A stretch of DNA of 6,057 nucleotides from JBGLNJ01 sp964353405 (GTDB lineage: Bacteria; Chloroflexota; Anaerolineae; Fen-1058): positions 1 through 6,057 of the forward strand of contig CAYGWJ010000221.1 in NCBI GenBank assembly GCA_964353405.1, read 5' to 3'. This document shows positions 5,724 to 6,057 of the stretch, piece by piece. Each line of letters starts with the position of its first letter. The stretch's first letter is position 1. The translations under genes were made by a program, and so were the position numbers. The notes under the pieces were generated by a model, which was given only the letters and a program-made list of their open reading frames with translations, made no database searches and was not told the DNA's origin.

Positions 5724-5736
5724 ATTGATAATCAAT
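5724..5736. repeat. 13-bp AT-rich palindrome
   Basis: ATTGAT-A-ATCAAT is a perfect inverted repeat with a one-base centre, in the most AT-rich patch of the window. It lies about 40 bp upstream of the -10 element at 5679-5687, where a dimeric regulator could bind. Confidence 0.45.
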
Positions 5737-5756
5737 ATATTGACATTATGTTCATC

Positions 5757-5797
5757 GCATTCCAGCATGATGATGCATTCGATGAGGTGATGCATTC
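5757..5797. repeat. Three spaced GCATTC words
   Basis: GCATTC occurs at 5757-5762, 5775-5780 and 5792-5797, with starts 18 and 17 bp apart. The last two are part of a longer shared word, TGATGCATTC. The spacing resembles iterons or operator arrays, but there are only three short copies and no replication gene nearby. Confidence 0.4.
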
Positions 5798-5845
5798 CGC
5801 CGGTGAATCTGTCAAGAGTGCAGGACCGGTGATTGCCCACAAGTC

Positions 5846-5949
5846 TGTCATTGCGAGCCGCTGCGCGGCGAAGCAATCTCCTGCTTGAGCGATTGAGATT
5901 GCTTCGTCGCAAAAGACGCTCCTACCCAGAAACTCGCTGTCATTGCGAG
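5846..5949. repeat. Dispersed intergenic repeat unit with GAAGCAATCTC hairpin
   Basis: TGTCATTGCGAG occurs at 5846-5857 and again at 5938-5949. Between them GCGGCGAAGCAATCTC (5865-5880) and GAGATTGCTTCGTCGC (5895-5910) are inverted repeats matching at 15 of 16 positions around a 14-base loop. I recognise 'TCATTGCGAG...GAAGCAATCTC' as a kind of intergenic repeat seen in many copies in several bacterial groups, including Chloroflexota. It carries no gene and is probably a non-autonomous or palindromic-repeat type element. Confidence 0.65.
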
Positions 5950-5953
5950 AATT

Positions 5954-5975
5954 CATATCGCCGGGTGGCGATATG
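5954..5975. repeat. Perfect 9-bp hairpin CATATCGCC-GGGT-GGCGATATG
   Basis: CATATCGCC (5954-5962) and GGCGATATG (5967-5975) are exact reverse complements around GGGT. It lies between two repeat units and has no T-run, so it is a structural part of the repeat region rather than a clear terminator. Confidence 0.7.
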
Positions 5976-6001
5976 CCAGGGTAGAGAAACTCGCGCCATA
6001 G

Positions 6002-6057
6002 TGTCATTCTGAGGCCGAAGGCCGAAGAATCTCTGCCTTGCGAGGTAGAGACCCTTC
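6002..6057. repeat. Second dispersed repeat type, TCATTCTGAG...GAAGAATCTC, cut by window end
   Basis: TGTCATTCTGAG (6002-6013), then a GGCCGAA direct doublet and GAAGAATCTCT, form a different version of the preceding repeat, also of a kind I recall as dispersed in bacterial intergenic DNA. It continues beyond the right edge. The 10-mer AGAAACTCGC precedes this unit (5985-5994) and also the second TGTCATTGCGAG (5928-5937), suggesting a shared module. No gene is seen from 5688 to 6057. Confidence 0.55.

Noticed and set aside
5718..6007. Minus-strand frames of 64 and 91 codons in the right-end region
   Set aside because: They run through the dispersed repeats, have no good ribosome site and give no recognisable domain.
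5846..6057. CRISPR array
   Set aside because: The repeated words are short, unevenly spaced, not identical, and lie among hairpins; no regular repeat-spacer pattern or cas gene is present.

Overview
The window reads as high-GC bacterial DNA, most likely from a Chloroflexota-like (Anaerolineae-type) environmental genome. That placement is an inference from the character of the DMSO-reductase-like proteins, the secreted two-repeat protein and the intergenic 'TCATTGCGAG / GAAGCAATCTC' repeats; no single marker proves it. The genes form two converging blocks.

Plus strand, 1-2584: the remains of a DmsABC-type molybdoenzyme operon. The catalytic subunit (dmsA) is present only as its C-terminal portion, spread over three reading frames. 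It runs without a gap into a dmsB-like iron-sulfur subunit that lacks its normal start and first cysteine, has an internal deletion with a frameshift, and carries a 12-bp in-frame duplication. Only the membrane anchor dmsC is a clean, full-length gene, coupled to the end of dmsB by an ATGA overlap and a strong Shine-Dalgarno sequence. As written, the operon should not give a working enzyme, so it is either a recently decaying operon or a poorly resolved or chimeric assembly.

Minus strand, 5563-2594: a secreted protein made of two near-identical DUF7282-like repeats with its own extended -10 promoter; then, after about 160 bp with a strong 27-bp palindrome, a probable three-gene operon. The operon encodes a small four-helix membrane protein, GTP cyclohydrolase II (ribA, first step of riboflavin synthesis) and a class I SAM-dependent methyltransferase that overlaps the end of ribA. 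The methyltransferase converges on dmsC with 9 bp between their stop codons.

Right end, about 5685-6057: no convincing gene. It holds the promoter region of the secreted protein, an AT-rich palindrome, three spaced GCATTC words, and a mosaic of dispersed intergenic repeats with strong hairpins that runs off the end of the window.

No tRNA, rRNA, CRISPR array, transposase or FMN riboswitch was seen. The most informative observations are the damage pattern in dmsA/dmsB, the exact 127-residue duplication in the secreted protein, and the structured non-coding DNA on both sides of that gene.
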